A stretch of DNA of 64,000 nt from Anoxybacter fermentans (GTDB lineage: Bacteria > Bacillota > Halanaerobiia > DY22613). Below the pieces are notes generated by a model. That model searched no databases and was not told where the DNA came from. It worked only from the letters and a program-made list of their open reading frames with translations. Within the stretch, counting starts at the first letter, position 1. Every line of letters begins with the position of its first letter. A program made the position numbers and the translations under genes. The DNA lies in assembly GCF_003991135.1 (NCBI RefSeq), contig NZ_CP016379.1:806001-870000 (forward strand), read 5' to 3'. Of the stretch, positions 17,935 through 27,682 are shown piece after piece.

Positions 17935-19182
17935 ATGCGAAAAAGAAAAAGAGTATTTGCCACCATTGATCTAGGGGCAGAAAAAATTAAATTGGCCGTA
18001 ATAAAAAAAGGAATTACCGGGATGAAAGTTCTGGTTAATGAGATCTTTTCAAAAGAAGAAGTTTCTTTAGTAGGCCAAAAGATTCAGCAATATCGCCCCA
18101 AGGAGGTTATATTAATTCTGCCGCAGGAACGGGTTATAATACGTGATATAACCCTTCCTCCGGTGGACAAAAATAAAATTAAATCTATGCTTTATTTTGA
18201 GCTATCAGGAACACTTCCATATGCAATAGAACAGGTTGAACTTGATTACATTTTATTACATAAATCAAGAAAGGAGACAAAAGTAAAGGTTTTTGTTGTT
18301 CCCGACCAATTAAATCGTGATGTTGAGTTTTTGCGTGGAGCAGGGATTTATGTCACTCGTTTGATTCCAAGGGGATTAGCCATAACAGCATATCTTAATA
18401 AAAATGGAGTTCAAAATCGATTAGTAAAATTAAATACTTTATCGGGACAGCTGGTGGTATACCCCGATTTTATGAATTATTTTAGCCGATTCTATTATAG
18501 TGGGCAGCCAATCAATGAAGATGAACTGAAAGAAGCACTGATTGAGCGGGGGATTGATCTTAATCGATGGGATTTGATGGAATTGACTGGGCCAGAACCT
18601 GAATTATTGGGTGCTATTTATTTTCACTGCAAATATCCAGAATTTAGTCTTTTACAGGTTCCGGTGGAAGAAAGTTCACAAGGGCTTAAAATTGCGATTA
18701 TTTTGACCCTGATAGCCATTTTAATCGTTAATGCCGGGACTTTATATTTAAATTATACGATGAAACTTAAAGAACTTCAGGTTTATCAGGAACGTCTGGA
18801 CATACTTATTCCCCGTACAGAAAAGGTAAAAGAACTTAAAGGGGGAATTTCCAGAATTAGAGATAACTTTGATAGATTAGAGAAGATATATCAGAAAAAT
18901 AGAGATTATCTTATCTGGCTAAGGGAACTTCATCTGTTGTTACAGGAGGATACCGAAGTGAACATTCTGGTTTTTGAAGATAATCTGTTACGTGAACTGC
19001 ACGGTAAAGCGCCGTCTGCCACCAAAGTTAGTGCACGACTTGCTGATTCGCCTTATTTTTCTGACCCTGAGTTTATATCCCCCATTACCCCGAGAGAAGA
19101 TCAAGGGAAAATGATAGAAGAATTCAGTATTACTGCTACTCTGGTTGACCCACAAAGAAAGGGGGATGGGGTAGATGAGTAA
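17935..19182 (+). CDS. gspL: GspL-like assembly protein (PilM-PilN type fusion)
   Basis: This 415-residue protein has an actin-like N-terminal domain (IDLGAEKIKLAVIK, then LPPVDKNKIKSMLYFELSGT), a single transmembrane helix near 255-275 and a short coiled coil followed by a periplasmic ferredoxin-like domain. This is the layout of GspL, equal to PilM and PilN joined. It recruits GspE to the membrane. Sequence conservation is low, so the name rests on position and domain plan. Confidence 0.82.
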   Translation: MRKRKRVFATIDLGAEKIKLAVIKKGITGMKVLVNEIFSKEEVSLVGQKIQQYRPKEVILILPQERVIIRDITLPPVDKNKIKSMLYFELSGTLPYAIEQVELDYILLHKSRKETKVKVFVVPDQLNRDVEFLRGAGIYVTRLIPRGLAITAYLNKNGVQNRLVKLNTLSGQLVVYPDFMNYFSRFYYSGQPINEDELKEALIERGIDLNRWDLMELTGPEPELLGAIYFHCKYPEFSLLQVPVEESSQGLKIAIILTLIAILIVNAGTLYLNYTMKLKELQVYQERLDILIPRTEKVKELKGGISRIRDNFDRLEKIYQKNRDYLIWLRELHLLLQEDTEVNILVFEDNLLRELHGKAPSATKVSARLADSPYFSDPEFISPITPREDQGKMIEEFSITATLVDPQRKGDGVDE

Positions 19183-19744
19183 ACTTACACCCCGTGAAAA
19201 ACGGACTTTGATATTTGGGATGGGATTTCTGATGATATTTTCATTGGTTTATTGGGGATTGCTACCTGCCTGGGAAGAATTTGAATGGGTAAATACCAAA
19301 TTACGCGAGGCAAAACGGTTATATATTCAGGCAGTGCGTACTGTACGTATGGAACGGGATTATTTGGAGAAATATGAGGCATATAACCGGGCATATCAGG
19401 AACTTAAATCTCATTATTATTCCAATATGGGTGAAAAAGAGGCAATGATTAAGTTTCTGGCCCAGGTAGAGGAGATTGCTCAAAAGAGCGGAGTCAACAT
19501 TATTAGTAAAAACCCTATGGGTATAAATATGGTAGATGGTTATAAAGCATTGAAGGTGAATCTGACTTTAAAAGGAACACCAGCTCAGTTGACAGAACTC
19601 TTGCTTAAGATTAGAAATGCTCCAATCGCTATTAATGTCAATCGGTTAAGGATTGATCTGGATCAGAGAAATCGTCTTTTGCAGATAAAGATGATTGTTT
19701 CTACATTGCTTATTGATGAAGAAGGTGATGGAGATGAAGGATAG
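19175..19744 (+). CDS. gspM: GspM/PilO-like assembly protein
   Basis: A 189-residue protein with one N-terminal transmembrane helix (13-32), a coiled coil to about residue 90 and a small C-terminal domain (LKVNLTLKGTPAQLTELLLK) of the PilO/GspM ferredoxin-like type. It overlaps gspL by eight bases and forms the GspL-M inner membrane platform. Confidence 0.82.
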   Translation: MSKLTPREKRTLIFGMGFLMIFSLVYWGLLPAWEEFEWVNTKLREAKRLYIQAVRTVRMERDYLEKYEAYNRAYQELKSHYYSNMGEKEAMIKFLAQVEEIAQKSGVNIISKNPMGINMVDGYKALKVNLTLKGTPAQLTELLLKIRNAPIAINVNRLRIDLDQRNRLLQIKMIVSTLLIDEEGDGDEG

Positions 19745-20261
19745 GAATAGTCGAAATCGCCGTATCCTTCTTTTACTTATCTTTATTCTGCTCATAAGTA
19801 TTTCTTACCTGGCTTTGGAATTTTCTATTTACGTTGATGGAAGATGGCAAATAGTACAGGGCCAGGAAATTGGCGTTAAGACAAACAAAGATATAGAAAC
19901 TTTGAAGATAGAACTTCCAAAAAAGATTGATTATGGTAATGATTATTGGAATGTATTAAGAGAGGGACGGCTTTTCTTTAAATCTCTTCCTGAAAAACGG
20001 ACAGTCCCAACAAATCCCCAACCTAAAGATCAGCCGGTTACTCCAGTAACTCTTATAAAACCTGTCTGTCCCTGGGTTGCAGTAGGGGTTCTTTTGGGAG
20101 AAGAACCAACAGCTATTCTGGCACATAAACAAAATCAAACAAGCCAGACCGTAAAGGTTGGTGATAAATTGGGAGAATATGAAGTTATGCAGATTGAAAA
20201 GGATTTTGTACTTTTAAAAAGTCCTGATGGTGAATTTAAATTAGAATTGGGAGGTTTTTAA
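19734..20261 (+). CDS. gspC: GspC-like periplasmic linker
   Basis: The product, 175 residues, has a transmembrane helix near 10-28, a proline-rich linker (TNPQPKDQPVTPVT) and a compact C-terminal domain with WVAVGVLLGEEPTAILAHKQ and VKVGDKLGEYEVMQIEKDFV. The last part is the homology-region (HR) pattern of GspC/PilP, which binds the N0 domain of the secretin. There is no PDZ domain. The ATG at 19734 overlaps gspM and follows AAGGTG. It stands directly before gspD. Confidence 0.8.
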   Translation: MKDRNSRNRRILLLLIFILLISISYLALEFSIYVDGRWQIVQGQEIGVKTNKDIETLKIELPKKIDYGNDYWNVLREGRLFFKSLPEKRTVPTNPQPKDQPVTPVTLIKPVCPWVAVGVLLGEEPTAILAHKQNQTSQTVKVGDKLGEYEVMQIEKDFVLLKSPDGEFKLELGGF

Positions 20262-20262
20262 G

Positions 20263-22050
20263 TTGAAGAGAAAAACAATTTTGACTATTGTCATAATATG
20301 TTTTTTATCATTCTTTTCAACCGTTTTTGCTGAAGGTTTAATCACCTTAAGTATTAAAGAAGGGGATATACGGGATGTTTTAAAAATGATGGGAGAGCAG
20401 AGCGGAATTAATATTGTTCCCGACTCGTCAGTAAGAGGTCAGGTAACTTTAACTCTGACAGATGTGACAGTAGAGGATGCTTTAGAGACTCTTTTAAAAG
20501 TCTATCACTATTATTATGAAAAGGTGAATAGTAATACCTATATCATAAGTCAGGAACCGCTAAAAGAACCTTATTTAATCGAAGTGGAAGATGGAAAATT
20601 AACTCTTGTTGCCCAGAATATAGATATCAAACGGATTATAAATGATATTGCCAGAAAAGGTCAGTTAAATATTATTTATGATCAGAGCATAAATGGTCAG
20701 GTAAATGCTAATTTGATATTGGTAGATATTTATGAAGGTCTAAAATCCCTATGTTCTGCTAACAACCTGCTTTTAATGGAAAGAGAAGGTATTTATACTA
20801 TCACTACCGGCATGGTGGGCCAGAAAGGGCGCCAGATGGTAGTAAACTACTCTAAAGGTCTCTTATCAATTGATGTAAAAAGTGGGGATTTGACTGATCT
20901 GCTCCGGGCCATTGCAGAGCAGAGTGGTATAGATATTGTTCTATTTGGTGGAAACCATCAATTGGTGGATCTTAAGCTTAAGAATATTCCTGTTGATGAT
21001 GCCATTGAGATGATTTTATCAGGTACCCGCTATACATATAAAAAAGTCGGAAATGTTTATTTGATTGGGGATAAGAGTATCAATAGTCCGTCATCATCTC
21101 TATTAATCCGTAATGAAGTTATTCATCTTAGATATCTTCAGGCAGAGAAAGTACCTGCGATGCTGCCAAATATTTTTCCTGCTACCAATATCAAAGTGAT
21201 AAAAGAGCTTAATGCTCTGGCTGTTATTGGAACACAGGACGATATTAATGAGCTGAAGGCTTATCTGGAAAAAATAGATAAAAAGATACCGCAAATTGTA
21301 ATTGAAGCGATTATTATTGAAGTTTCACGTAATGAGAATAATGGTCCACTTTATAAGTTGGGAATTAAATCTGACGCGCAGGAAGGTAGTACGGTTCTTT
21401 TAGATACTGTTCTGGGTAAATTAACATATAATTCAGTAATTAAATTAACACCGGAATTTTATATTCATCTGGAGAATTTGATTGATCAGGGTGTTGTGAC
21501 AGTTAAGGCAAGGCCGAAGATTACAACATTGAACGGCTGTCAGGCCAAGATTAATGTAGGAACGGTTCAGTATTATAAGACCACAACACCGGCCGGCGAT
21601 AATAATCAACAGCCCCAGACCCAGTATCAGAGTATTAATGCTGGTATAACTTTAGATGTGATTCCGTGGGTAAGTAGTACTGATGAAATTACTTTAGAAC
21701 TACATCCTAATGTGAGCAATCTGGGTGGTGCTACTTCTGATGGTCCACCTCAGGTAAGCCAGCGACAGATTGATACCACTGTCCGGGTTAAGAGTGGTGA
21801 GACTATTATTATCGGTGGTCTAATCCAGGATGTTAAGACCGATACTGTTTCCAAAGTGCCAATTTTAGGTGATCTGCCGTGGATTGGTAAGCTGTTTCAG
21901 AGAAAAACTACTAACCAAAACCAGAATGAATTGATTATTTATATTACTCCTCATATTCTGGATGAAGAGAATGAGACTATTACTCCTGAAGAGATGCAGC
22001 AGACAATTGAAGATATGGAAACACGTTATAATAGTGTAGTTGGTGAGTGA
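20263..22050 (+). CDS. gspD: Outer membrane secretin GspD
   Basis: A 595-residue secretin with a signal peptide (cleavage after VFA, about residue 23). Three STN-like repeats follow (about 25-95, 105-185, 200-275: ITLSIKEGDIRDVLKMMGEQ; LTLVAQNIDIKRIINDIARK; LSIDVKSGDLTDLLRAIAEQ), then one NolW domain and the C-terminal beta-barrel part with VPILGDLPWIGKLFQ and ELIIYITPHIL. It forms the outer membrane gate, so the cell must be diderm. TTG is the start, ten bases after GGGAGG. The three STN repeats with a single NolW module are closer to PilQ-like secretins than to proteobacterial GspD. Confidence 0.93.
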   Translation: MKRKTILTIVIICFLSFFSTVFAEGLITLSIKEGDIRDVLKMMGEQSGINIVPDSSVRGQVTLTLTDVTVEDALETLLKVYHYYYEKVNSNTYIISQEPLKEPYLIEVEDGKLTLVAQNIDIKRIINDIARKGQLNIIYDQSINGQVNANLILVDIYEGLKSLCSANNLLLMEREGIYTITTGMVGQKGRQMVVNYSKGLLSIDVKSGDLTDLLRAIAEQSGIDIVLFGGNHQLVDLKLKNIPVDDAIEMILSGTRYTYKKVGNVYLIGDKSINSPSSSLLIRNEVIHLRYLQAEKVPAMLPNIFPATNIKVIKELNALAVIGTQDDINELKAYLEKIDKKIPQIVIEAIIIEVSRNENNGPLYKLGIKSDAQEGSTVLLDTVLGKLTYNSVIKLTPEFYIHLENLIDQGVVTVKARPKITTLNGCQAKINVGTVQYYKTTTPAGDNNQQPQTQYQSINAGITLDVIPWVSSTDEITLELHPNVSNLGGATSDGPPQVSQRQIDTTVRVKSGETIIIGGLIQDVKTDTVSKVPILGDLPWIGKLFQRKTTNQNQNELIIYITPHILDEENETITPEEMQQTIEDMETRYNSVVGE

Positions 22051-22080
22051 AATACAGGCATTTAGGTGTCTGTATTTTTT
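22051..22080 (+). terminator. Terminator of the secretion operon
   Basis: AATACAG and CTGTATT form the stem and TTTTT follows, directly after the gspD stop. Confidence 0.75.
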
Positions 22081-22167
22081 ATTATCAAGAAAATTATATC
22101 GTTATGGATACTTTCATCTCTGCTATCAAGAAATTTTTCTTATAAAAATTTTGTTTTCCGAACTATC

Positions 22168-22196
22168 TTGAATATTGATAGGACTTAAGGTATGAT
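22168..22196 (+). promoter_or_regulatory. SigmaA-type promoter for the EamA transporter
   Basis: TTGAAT and TATGAT are separated by 17 bases, 45 bases upstream of the start codon. Confidence 0.7.
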
Positions 22197-22240
22197 AGAA
22201 GAGGTATATTTTAACTTCATTCTGGGGAGGGAAATAGCTA

Positions 22241-23164
22241 ATGCACAAGCAGAGTGATTTAATGCCTATTTTAGCAGGAATTATAGTTTCATTCATCTTT
22301 GGCTTATCATTTACCTTTACTGCACAGGCATTGGATGAAATTGCACCCATGCATCTTTTAGGTTATAGATTTGCTTTTGCAGCATTGGGTCTGACCGTTT
22401 TACAGTTTACTGGTCTAATAAAAATTAATTTTCGGGGGAAACGATTAGGAACTCTCATGATCCTGGCGCTCTTTCAACCTGTGATCTATTTTATCTTTGA
22501 AACTATAGGGATTAAGATGACTTCTGCATCGGAAGGTGGAATGATCATTGCTACTATTCCTGTTGTTGTGACTTTTTTATCTGCAATTTTTTTAAAGGAA
22601 CGACCTACCATCTTTCAGGTTGGTTCCATCATACTTTCAGTAAGTGGAGTAATGTTTATTGTCTGGATGAAGGGAACCTCAGATACAGGGGGAAATATCA
22701 TCGGATTATTATTTCTCTTCGGGGCTGTAATTGCTGCTGGAATCTACAACATACTTTCAAGAAAACTTTCTATCTCTTTTATGCCTATTGAGATTACCTT
22801 TATGATGATGTGGTTTGGAGCTATTACCTTTAATGCTATTGCTATTATTCAACATTTTGCAGCAGGAGAGATAAACCAATATTTTTATCCCTTAAGCAAT
22901 GGTAAGGTGCTTTTATCAGTATTTTATTTAGGAATACTTTCTTCTATTGGGGCATTTTTTCTTGTAAATTACATGCTTTCCAGAATGGAAGCATCCCGTT
23001 CTGCTGTATTCAGTAATTTGACTACTGTTGTTGCAATTATAGCAGGGGTTTTATTTCGGGGTGATTCATTCTACTGGTATCATGCTGTTGGTAGTTTATT
23101 GATCATTCTTGGTGTTTATGGAACTAACTATTTTAGTGCCCGGAAAGAGCAGTATAGAGGTTAG
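22241..23164 (+). CDS. DMT-superfamily transporter (EamA domain)
   Basis: A 307-residue membrane protein with ten hydrophobic segments in two EamA repeats (about 5-140 and 150-295). Repeat marks include GLSFTFTAQALDEIAP in the first and a final LIILGVYGTNYF. EamA proteins export or import small metabolites such as amino acids; the substrate is not readable. GGGGAGG lies upstream of the ATG. It is a single gene with its own promoter. Confidence 0.9.
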   Translation: MHKQSDLMPILAGIIVSFIFGLSFTFTAQALDEIAPMHLLGYRFAFAALGLTVLQFTGLIKINFRGKRLGTLMILALFQPVIYFIFETIGIKMTSASEGGMIIATIPVVVTFLSAIFLKERPTIFQVGSIILSVSGVMFIVWMKGTSDTGGNIIGLLFLFGAVIAAGIYNILSRKLSISFMPIEITFMMMWFGAITFNAIAIIQHFAAGEINQYFYPLSNGKVLLSVFYLGILSSIGAFFLVNYMLSRMEASRSAVFSNLTTVVAIIAGVLFRGDSFYWYHAVGSLLIILGVYGTNYFSARKEQYRG

Positions 23165-23204
23165 TCTAACCTTTTAAAATATTGCAGACTTAATCACAGT
23201 CTAT

Positions 23205-23426
23205 GATTATACTGCAAAAAGCTAATTTTGAGCGACATAGAAATTTTTCGCTAAACCATCTTAGCGAGATTTCAGCCGAAATAAGGCCTCATTACAGGAT
23301 GTGATGAGCTAATCAAGGGCCAAGGACGACCCTTTGATTAGGAAGCCTTATTTCGGCTGAAATCGAGCTTTAGATGGTTCTAAAAATTTCTCAAAGAGCG
23401 AAAAATTAGCTTTTTGCAGTATAATC
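23205..23426 (+). repeat. Repeat element 1, copy C (best-preserved copy)
   Basis: A 222-bp copy flanked by a perfect 7-bp target duplication, AGTCTAT at 23198-23204 and 23427-23433. The ends GATTATACTGCAAAAAGC and its exact complement pair. The inner arm TTTCAGCCGAAATAAGGC pairs perfectly with GCCTTATTTCGGCTGAAA. Between them are hairpin 1 (CTCATTACAGGATGTGATGAG minus one base change, loop GGA) and hairpin 2 (CTAATCAAGGG...CCCTTTGATTAG, loop with AAGGAC). It sits 117 bases upstream of thpR. Confidence 0.95.
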
Positions 23427-23542
23427 AGTCTATTGATTGTGAAAGAGCAAGTATTCTTGACAATGAGATAGTAATTTTAAAAAGGAAAATATTTTTTGAT
23501 CACGAAATAGATAAAATAAGTGTTTTTTTAAGGAGGAGAAAA

Positions 23543-24112
23543 ATGGCAAAGATAAGGACGTTTATTGCAGTTGAGTTTAGTGAGGAATTAAAAAAGGAGA
23601 TTATTCAGATTCAACAGAGGTTGAAAAGAGATTTAAGAAATCTTAAATGGGTGCCTTATAGTAATTTTCATTTAACTCTTAAGTTTTTGGGGGATGTTGA
23701 GTCAAAGAGGATACCTGAAATGGCAGAGGGACTGGCATTAGCTATTGAAGGAATTAAAACATTTTCAGTAGGATTTGCTGGTCTTGGGGGTTTTCCAGAG
23801 ATATTAAAACCGCGGGTGATATGGTTAGGAGTAGATCGTGGGAAAAAGGAACTAATTCAGCTACAGGAAGCTGTAGAAAAGGAACTGACTTTTCAGGGAT
23901 TTGCTCCTGAAAAAAAGCCCTATAGCCCACATCTGACCCTGGCCCGTTCCAGGAGGGATACCAATTTACGGGTTGTTGGTGAGCTATTAAGCCAGATTAA
24001 GGTCCAGCCTACCAGGACTGATTTAATTCAGTCTATAAGAATTATGAAAAGTGATCTGCGACCTCAAGGACCAATTTATACCTGTTTAAAGGAGATACCC
24101 CTGTTAGGATGA
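23543..24112 (+). CDS. thpR: RNA 2',3'-cyclic phosphodiesterase ThpR
   Basis: The product has 189 residues and the 2H phosphoesterase fold. The two catalytic motifs are visible as FHLTLKFLGD and PHLTLARSR. It hydrolyses 2',3'-cyclic phosphodiester ends of RNA and was once called a 2'-5' RNA ligase. The ATG at 23543 follows AAGGAGGAG; an upstream in-frame extension begins inside repeat copy C and is not credible. recA follows about 130 bases later. Confidence 0.92.
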   Translation: MAKIRTFIAVEFSEELKKEIIQIQQRLKRDLRNLKWVPYSNFHLTLKFLGDVESKRIPEMAEGLALAIEGIKTFSVGFAGLGGFPEILKPRVIWLGVDRGKKELIQLQEAVEKELTFQGFAPEKKPYSPHLTLARSRRDTNLRVVGELLSQIKVQPTRTDLIQSIRIMKSDLRPQGPIYTCLKEIPLLG

Positions 24113-24180
24113 AATTTATAGTTAAAAGATGGTATGGTGAGTATGAAAGAGATTGTTTGAAATAATAGTAATTATTTTTC

Positions 24181-24209
24181 TTGCGTAAGCCAAACAAATG
24201 TTCTATAAT
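24181..24209 (+). promoter_or_regulatory. recA promoter with a LexA-like box in the spacer
   Basis: TTGCGT and a perfect TATAAT lie 17 bases apart. The spacer contains AAACAAATGTTC (24192-24203), one base off the Gram-positive LexA/DinR core GAAC-N4-GTTC. A repressor bound there would block the polymerase, as expected for SOS control of recA. Confidence 0.75.
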
Positions 24210-24245
24210 AGAATTGATACTTAGGGCATAAGGAGTGTGAATGAG

Positions 24246-25292
24246 ATGACCAAAGATAAAGAAAAAGCCCTTGAGATTGCGGTCAAACAGATTGAACGAC
24301 AATTTGGACAGGGTTCTATTATGCGCTTAGGGGAAGCTGCATCTATGAAAGTAGAAGTGATTCCGACTGGGGCTATTACTCTGGATTTGGCTTTAGGAGT
24401 AGGAGGTGTACCCAGAGGTAGAATTATTGAGATTTTTGGCCCTGAATCTTCCGGTAAGACTACAGTAGCTCTGCACATAATTGCTGAAGCGCAAAAACGG
24501 GGCGGAATAGCGGCTTTTATTGATGCTGAACATGCCCTTGATCCCAAATATGCGAAAGCAATTGGTGTAAATATTGACAATCTTTTAATTTCTCAGCCTG
24601 ATACTGGTGAACAGGCTTTAGAGATTTGTGAAGCTTTAGTCCGTAGTGGTGCAATTGATGTCATTGTAGTTGACTCTGTAGCAGCATTGGTACCTAAAGC
24701 TGAGATTGAAGGAGAAATGGGAGATAGTCATGTTGGTTTGCAGGCCAGATTGATGTCGCAGGCGATGAGAAAACTTTCGGGTTCTGTATCCAAATCTAAA
24801 ACTGTCTGCATTTTTATTAACCAGCTTCGTGAAAAGGTTGGTGTCATGTTCGGTAATCCGGAAGTTACTCCAGGTGGACGGGCTTTGAAGTTCTATGCTT
24901 CAGTCCGGATGGATGTAAGGAAGATCCAGTCTATTAAAGCCAGCTCCAGTAGTGATGATTATATTGGTAACAGAGTCAAGGTTAAGGTAGTTAAGAACAA
25001 AGTTGCGCCACCTTTTAAAACTGCAGAGTTTGATATCATTTATGGTGAGGGAATTTCCTCTATTGGGTGTATTTTAGATGAAGCTGTAAATGCTGAGATC
25101 ATTAGCAAAGCTGGCTCCTGGTATTCTTACGGAGATGAACGTTTAGGTCAAGGCCGGGAGAATGTAAAAGAATTTTTGAAAAAGAATCCGGATATTTTAC
25201 AGGCGATTGAGAAAGAGCTGAAAACAAAGTTGGGATTGATAGAAGCTACTTCAGATGAAGAAAAATCTTCTTCAGATGAAGAATCTGCATAA
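24246..25292 (+). CDS. recA: Recombinase RecA
   Basis: A 348-residue recombinase with Walker [10 protein letters not shown] (about 65), the L1/L2 region, and [20 protein letters not shown]. It forms the filament for homologous recombination and SOS induction. The C-terminal tail is acidic and serine-rich ([13 protein letters not shown]). The ATG at 24246 is ten bases after AAGGAG; the upstream GTG at 24237 touches the ribosome binding site and is unlikely. recX follows. Confidence 0.98.
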   Translation: MTKDKEKALEIAVKQIERQFGQGSIMRLGEAASMKVEVIPTGAITLDLALGVGGVPRGRIIEIFGPESSGKTTVALHIIAEAQKRGGIAAFIDAEHALDPKYAKAIGVNIDNLLISQPDTGEQALEICEALVRSGAIDVIVVDSVAALVPKAEIEGEMGDSHVGLQARLMSQAMRKLSGSVSKSKTVCIFINQLREKVGVMFGNPEVTPGGRALKFYASVRMDVRKIQSIKASSSSDDYIGNRVKVKVVKNKVAPPFKTAEFDIIYGEGISSIGCILDEAVNAEIISKAGSWYSYGDERLGQGRENVKEFLKKNPDILQAIEKELKTKLGLIEATSDEEKSSSDEESA

Positions 25293-25294
25293 AA

Positions 25295-25318
25295 AGCCTC
25301 TGAATATATTCAGGGGCT
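25295..25318 (+). terminator. Hairpin between recA and recX
   Basis: AGCCTCTGAA and TTCAGGGGCT form a 10-bp stem with one G-T pair. The following bases are ATTAAATTA, a poor T-run, so it may only attenuate transcription from recA into recX. Confidence 0.5.
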
Positions 25319-25362
25319 ATTAAATTACCTGGGTTTGGAAAAATAAAATGGAGAGTTGAAAA

Positions 25363-25851
25363 ATGAGGGAAAATAATCCGGAATTTCAGAAAGCCAAAAA
25401 ACAGGTGTTTAGATACTTAAGATATCGGGAGCGGAGCGAAAAAGAAGTTAGGGATTATTTAAGGCGAAAAGGTTATAGGAGTGAAGTAATTAAGGCAGTT
25501 ATTGAGAGGCTTAAAGAACTGGATTATTTAAATGATCGGCGTTTTGCCGAACTCTGGGTTAAAAACCGGACAAATTCGGGTCGGAGAGGACCAATATTGG
25601 TAAAAAAAGAACTACAGGAAAAAGGAATTGATCATAATCTTATCGAAGATATTATTTCGGTAGAATATACTCCAGGACGTGAGTTTGATATAGCCTGTGA
25701 ACTATTAAAAAAGAAAATTAAACTTTATCAAGGTGAAAATTTTGAGACTGTTAAGGCCCGATTATGGAAACTGTTAGAAAGGAAAGGTTTTCGGTATCAG
25801 GTTATAGAAAATGTGGTTGAGCAGGTATTAAAAGAAGAGATTAAAAATTGA
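25363..25851 (+). CDS. recX: RecA regulator RecX
   Basis: A 162-residue helical protein with RecX repeats: [20 protein letters not shown], then [20 protein letters not shown] and the third repeat near 110-160. RecX binds RecA filaments and limits their activity. A normal length for the family, and the position after recA is classic. Confidence 0.93.
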   Translation: MRENNPEFQKAKKQVFRYLRYRERSEKEVRDYLRRKGYRSEVIKAVIERLKELDYLNDRRFAELWVKNRTNSGRRGPILVKKELQEKGIDHNLIEDIISVEYTPGREFDIACELLKKKIKLYQGENFETVKARLWKLLERKGFRYQVIENVVEQVLKEEIKN

Positions 25852-25855
25852 TTTC

Positions 25856-25884
25856 TTGACAGTTAAAATAAAAAGAGATAAAAT
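25856..25884 (+). promoter_or_regulatory. SigmaA promoter for rny
   Basis: TTGACA and TAAAAT are separated by 17 bases, just after the recX stop codon. Gives a leader of about 80 bases. Confidence 0.8.
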
Positions 25885-25972
25885 AGATTCGAGATGCTTT
25901 TTCTTAAGCTCAACCCCAATCATGAAGAATAATGTTTTTTCGATAAGACAATGGAATAGGAGAGGGGAGGTG

Positions 25973-27511
25973 ATGCTTATTTTCTCTATTTTATATATGT
26001 CTATCTCCCTGTCAATTGGTTTGGCAATTGGTTATTTGATTAGGAAATATATTGCGGAAGCTAAGATACAGTCGGCAGAACAGGAAGCTGCTAAGATTAT
26101 AGAAGAGGCTAATCGTACTGCAGAGTCCAGGAAGCGGGAAGTACTTCTTGAAGCAAAAGAAGAAGCACATCAAATTAAAGAAGAGATTGAAAGAGAGTGC
26201 CGTGAAAGAAGAAATGAGTTGCAGCGTTTTGAACGGCGATTGATGCAAAAAGAGGAAAATCTGGAGCGTAAGGCAGATATTCTTGAAAAGAAAGAAGAGG
26301 CGTTACAACGGCGTGAACGTCAGGTTAGTCAGATGGAAGAAGAAATTGGAAAATTGAGAGACAAACAGATTGCTGAATTGGAACGTCTTTCCAGATTGAC
26401 CTCGGAAGAAGCAAAAGAAATTTTGATGCGCAATGTTGAACAGGAGATTGAGCATGATCTGGCAAGAATGATAAAAGAAAAGGAACAGCAGGCCATTGAA
26501 GAATCAGAAAAAAGGGCTCGTGAAATTATTTCTCTTGCTATTCAACGTTGTGCTGCCGACCATGTGGCAGAAACGACCGTTTCCGTGGTAAATCTTCCGA
26601 ATGATGAAATGAAGGGCCGGATTATTGGCCGGGAAGGTCGAAATATTCGGGCTTTAGAGAACTTGACAGGGATTGACTTAATTATTGACGATACTCCAGA
26701 AGCAGTCATTCTATCAGGATTTGACCCAATCCGTCGCGAGATAGCACGGGTTGCTTTAGAAAAGTTGATTATAGATGGTAGGATTCATCCGGCACGGATT
26801 GAAGAGATGGTTGAGAAAGCTCGCAAAGAGATTGAATCAAGGATTCGTGAGGAGGGTGAACAGGCCGCTTTTGAAACTGGTGTTCACGGCCTGCATAGCG
26901 AACTGATTAAACTGCTTGGCCGTCTCAAGTTCCGGACCAGTTATGGTCAAAATGTATTAAAACATTCTATTGAAGTGGCACACCTGGCAGGTGTAATGGC
27001 TGCTGAATTAGGTGCTGATGTAAATGTTGCTAAACGTGCTGGGCTTTTGCATGATTTAGGTAAGGCTGTTGACCATGAAGTGGAAGGTCCCCATGTACAG
27101 ATTGGGGCTGATTTAGCCAAAAAATATGGCGAGTCTGAAGCCGTAGTTCATGCCATTGCTGCACATCATGGTGATATTGAGGCAGAGACTATTGAGGCTG
27201 TTCTGGTAGCTGCGGCAGATGCTATTTCTGCTGCACGTCCTGGAGCAAGAAGAGAAACTTTAGAGTCTTATATTAAACGTCTCGAAAACCTTGAAAAGAT
27301 TGCTGATTCTTTTGATGGGGTTGAAAAAGCTTATGCTATTCAAGCTGGTCGTGAGATTCGGATTATGGTGAAACCTGATAAAATTGATGATGAGGCTGCT
27401 CCAAAACTGGCGCGGGATATTGTTAAAAATATTGAGCAGGATCTGGATTATCCAGGTCAGATTAAAGTTACCGTTATACGTGAAACCCGTGTGGTTGATT
27501 ATGCAAAATAA
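25973..27511 (+). CDS. rny: Ribonuclease Y
   Basis: A 512-residue membrane-bound endoribonuclease that starts mRNA decay. It has an N-terminal transmembrane helix (2-22), a long charged coiled coil (about 25-190), a KH domain ([15 protein letters not shown]) and an HD domain with [10 protein letters not shown] and [12 protein letters not shown]. The ATG at 25973 gives the standard family length and has AGGAG nine bases upstream; the longer frame from 25856 would start inside the promoter. ymdB, its frequent partner, is two genes further. Confidence 0.97.
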   Translation: MLIFSILYMSISLSIGLAIGYLIRKYIAEAKIQSAEQEAAKIIEEANRTAESRKREVLLEAKEEAHQIKEEIERECRERRNELQRFERRLMQKEENLERKADILEKKEEALQRRERQVSQMEEEIGKLRDKQIAELERLSRLTSEEAKEILMRNVEQEIEHDLARMIKEKEQQAIEESEKRAREIISLAIQRCAADHVAETTVSVVNLPNDEMKGRIIGREGRNIRALENLTGIDLIIDDTPEAVILSGFDPIRREIARVALEKLIIDGRIHPARIEEMVEKARKEIESRIREEGEQAAFETGVHGLHSELIKLLGRLKFRTSYGQNVLKHSIEVAHLAGVMAAELGADVNVAKRAGLLHDLGKAVDHEVEGPHVQIGADLAKKYGESEAVVHAIAAHHGDIEAETIEAVLVAAADAISAARPGARRETLESYIKRLENLEKIADSFDGVEKAYAIQAGREIRIMVKPDKIDDEAAPKLARDIVKNIEQDLDYPGQIKVTVIRETRVVDYAK

Positions 27512-27537
27512 GCTAAATAATAAATTTCGAAAATAAA

Positions 27538-27563
27538 GGGCTTCTCATTTTGAGAAGCCTTAT
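27538..27563 (+). terminator. Terminator of rny
   Basis: GGCTTCTCA and TGAGAAGCC form a perfect 9-bp stem followed by TTATT. Confidence 0.75.
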
Positions 27564-27682
27564 TCATATGGAAAAAAACGACTAGAATCCTATAAATTTC
27601 TTTCTACAAAAAGCAGGAATTGGGCTTTCAGTAGCGAATAGTATGAGAAGATAAGCGCTGGAATAGTGGAGAGGTGGAACTT

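Noticed and set aside
24221-24580. 119-codon ORF on the minus strand opposite recA
   Set aside because: It lies fully within recA and its promoter, lacks a ribosome binding site, and has the composition of an antisense shadow.
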